Shown here piece by piece: positions 62,628-64,000 of a stretch of DNA of 64,000 nucleotides. Made by a program: the position numbers and the translations under genes. Location of the stretch: the NCBI GenBank assembly GCA_013398295.1, contig VZSF01001915.1, positions 33,055 through 97,054 on the forward strand, written 5' to 3'. Source of the DNA: Chionis minor (Eukaryota; Chordata; Aves; Charadriiformes; Chionididae). Below the pieces are notes generated by a model. The model was not told the origin of the DNA and did no database searches. It saw only the letters and a list, made by a program, of their open reading frames with translations. Each line of letters begins with the position of its first letter. Within the stretch, counting starts at the first letter, position 1.

Positions 62628-63115
62628 TCCGAAATTTGGGGACTGCAGACCCTGGAGACTAATTCCTACAGTCCCAAGGCTGGATGCTGCTCATAGTTAT
62701 AAATCCAGAGAATACTTATGGGGACAGATACTCTGATCTACCAAATCTACGGAGCCACCTTCTCTGCCTGCTGCTTCCTCCCTCGTGATGTAAGTGGGAA
62801 GAAGTGATGTGCTGAGAGTGGGATAATCAGCGTGCAAGCTCAGAAGAGCCGTGTTCCACTTGCACAGGCTCCACTTGCAAGTATAACGCTAATTGTGGAA
62901 AGTAGAGTAGCCCTTCAGAAATCTTAAATTCTGCTGCAACTAAGCAGTTCATCAGCAGAGGTAGACTGTCCATGTCACAAGGCCTTTGAGATTCGCTGGA
63001 GAATGTGGGGTGCTGGAGTCAATGGTGTCTCCTTGGATTAACTCAGAAGTCTCTTGTGATTTTGTTTTCAGACATCTGATCTGATTTTTCTCCCCTACTG
63101 GCCCCACAGAATATT

Positions 63116-63171
63116 TAAAGACTACCTTTAAAAGCTTCTGTCTTAAAGACTACTTTTAAAAGCTTCTGTCT
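63116..63171 (+). repeat. Tandem duplication, 28 bp x 2
   Basis: Two adjacent 28-bp units (start TAAAGACTAC, end AAAAGCTTCTGTCT) differ at one base (C versus T in ACTACYTTT). The near identity means that this is the youngest of the three tandem duplications in the window. Confidence 0.95.
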
Positions 63172-64000
63172 GTCTTCTGACTTGTATCTGACTAGTATGT
63201 ACAGAAAAGGATCCATGCCTTTCAGGATTTGGGACCCTCAAAATGAGTTCCTGTTGCAAGATTATCCAGAGCACATTTTGATACAGATTTTGCTCTTTTG
63301 GAAGCTTGTGAAATGATTATAAAAGGAGAAGGAAATTGATTTTAAATTTTTCATTACAAGCAAAAAGCTTATTAATACTTTGATGCTTTAAACCTTTGTG
63401 GCAGCTCAGTTTGTGGTGCCTTTTTGGATGGATTAAACCTACTCTTATGTTTAGAGACCCTAGTTTCATCTGGGGTGGTTTTGGAGCGATGGGTGCCTGG
63501 GAGTCCTGTGGTGGTGGCAGGGTGAGTTCCCACAGGAGGAGAAGCACTGGGGGGCCACAGGAGGGGTCAGCCTGGCTTTCCTCAGCCCAGCCAGGGACCA
63601 GCAGGGACTATCAGCACAAGCGGTGGGCTGGAGAGTGTTGTGGCTGAAAATCTGAAAAGCTGTCCTCCGGGTGCATATAATAAGTCATGGCTTATGGTCT
63701 GTGCACAGAAAGATCACGCACTTTAATCCTGACTCCAGCTCTGATTCCTGCTGTGGCTATAGGTAAATAAACTGCCTGGGTCAAGGGAGGAAAGGATTCA
63801 AATGCACTGTCTTTGCTCCTATTGAATTTAGTGGTCAACCTTTGAAGCTTGCTGAGCCTTATGTCCTCTGCCTCAGTTCCTCTGCCTGTAGAAGAGTTAA
63901 ATTTATGAATTAAGGTGGCTCCTGTGAGAAGTGCTGTGTAAATGATGAGCACTGTTAGAGCAGGTTTCCCATCTCTACTGAAGCCCACGTGTGAGTTTGC
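63172..64000. other. Non-coding end of the window
   Basis: No gene recognised. Open frames on both strands near 63317-63988 show no family signature. Confidence 0.5.

Larger units (their letters stand above)
53623..63115. other. Gene desert, no gene recognised
   Basis: AT-rich intergenic sequence without supported exons. Simple tracts include a polypyrimidine run at 54295-54332, an A-run near 61171-61189 and a (CAAAA/CAAC)n tract at 62590-62627. The open frames are below about 120 codons and unrelated to any family I know. Confidence 0.5.

Overview
The window looks like nuclear DNA from a bird, probably a neoavian. It carries several CR1-family LINE copies, two of them with the avian 3' end made of ATTCTATG- or ATTCTGTG-type octamers. 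It also carries a shrunken solo LTR of a type I know as widespread in birds (begins TGTCGTGGTTT, ends CCAGGACA on the + strand). There are no intact protein-coding genes, no tRNA or rRNA genes, no operons and no CRISPR. Most open frames are short and overlap each other as expected by chance, especially in GC-rich patches.

Layout. (1) 1-3338 contains an exact 1065-bp repeat (533-1597 and 2274-3338). Each copy stops at a single N, and a 674-bp island lies between the Ns; this reads as an assembly error. (2) 3339-7160 has two small CpG-rich patches and no recognisable gene. (3) 7161-10266, minus strand, is the main discovery: a broken copy of the germ-cell gene TEX15, recognisable as nine short blocks in the same order as the C-terminal third of mammalian TEX15 and interrupted by stops and frame changes. 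(4) A young-looking CR1 3' end (10365-10697) sits just upstream of the relic. (5) 10698-33154 is a gene desert with one ancient CR1 scrap (about 13150-13335), a diverged 95-bp direct duplication (24363/24911) and a weak CpG island (24755-25170). (6) 33155-34735 is a 5'-truncated CR1 with a decayed reverse transcriptase. It is followed by a (CATC)n tract into which an ERV-type LTR (34875-35206) appears to have inserted. (7) 35232-64000 is gene desert with an ancient CR1 on the minus strand (about 48830-50090), three tandem duplications of 28-32 bp, and G-quadruplex-prone runs.

Interpretation. In mammals TEX15 lies between PPP2CB and PURG/WRN, with a long empty interval on its 5' side. The minus-strand relic followed by more than 50 kb without genes fits that layout, but neither neighbour is inside the window. 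If the relic is real, this lineage has lost, or moved elsewhere, a factor that in mice is needed for meiotic double-strand-break repair and piRNA-guided transposon silencing. The TEX15 comparison was made by eye against remembered human protein sequence and must be confirmed by a search.
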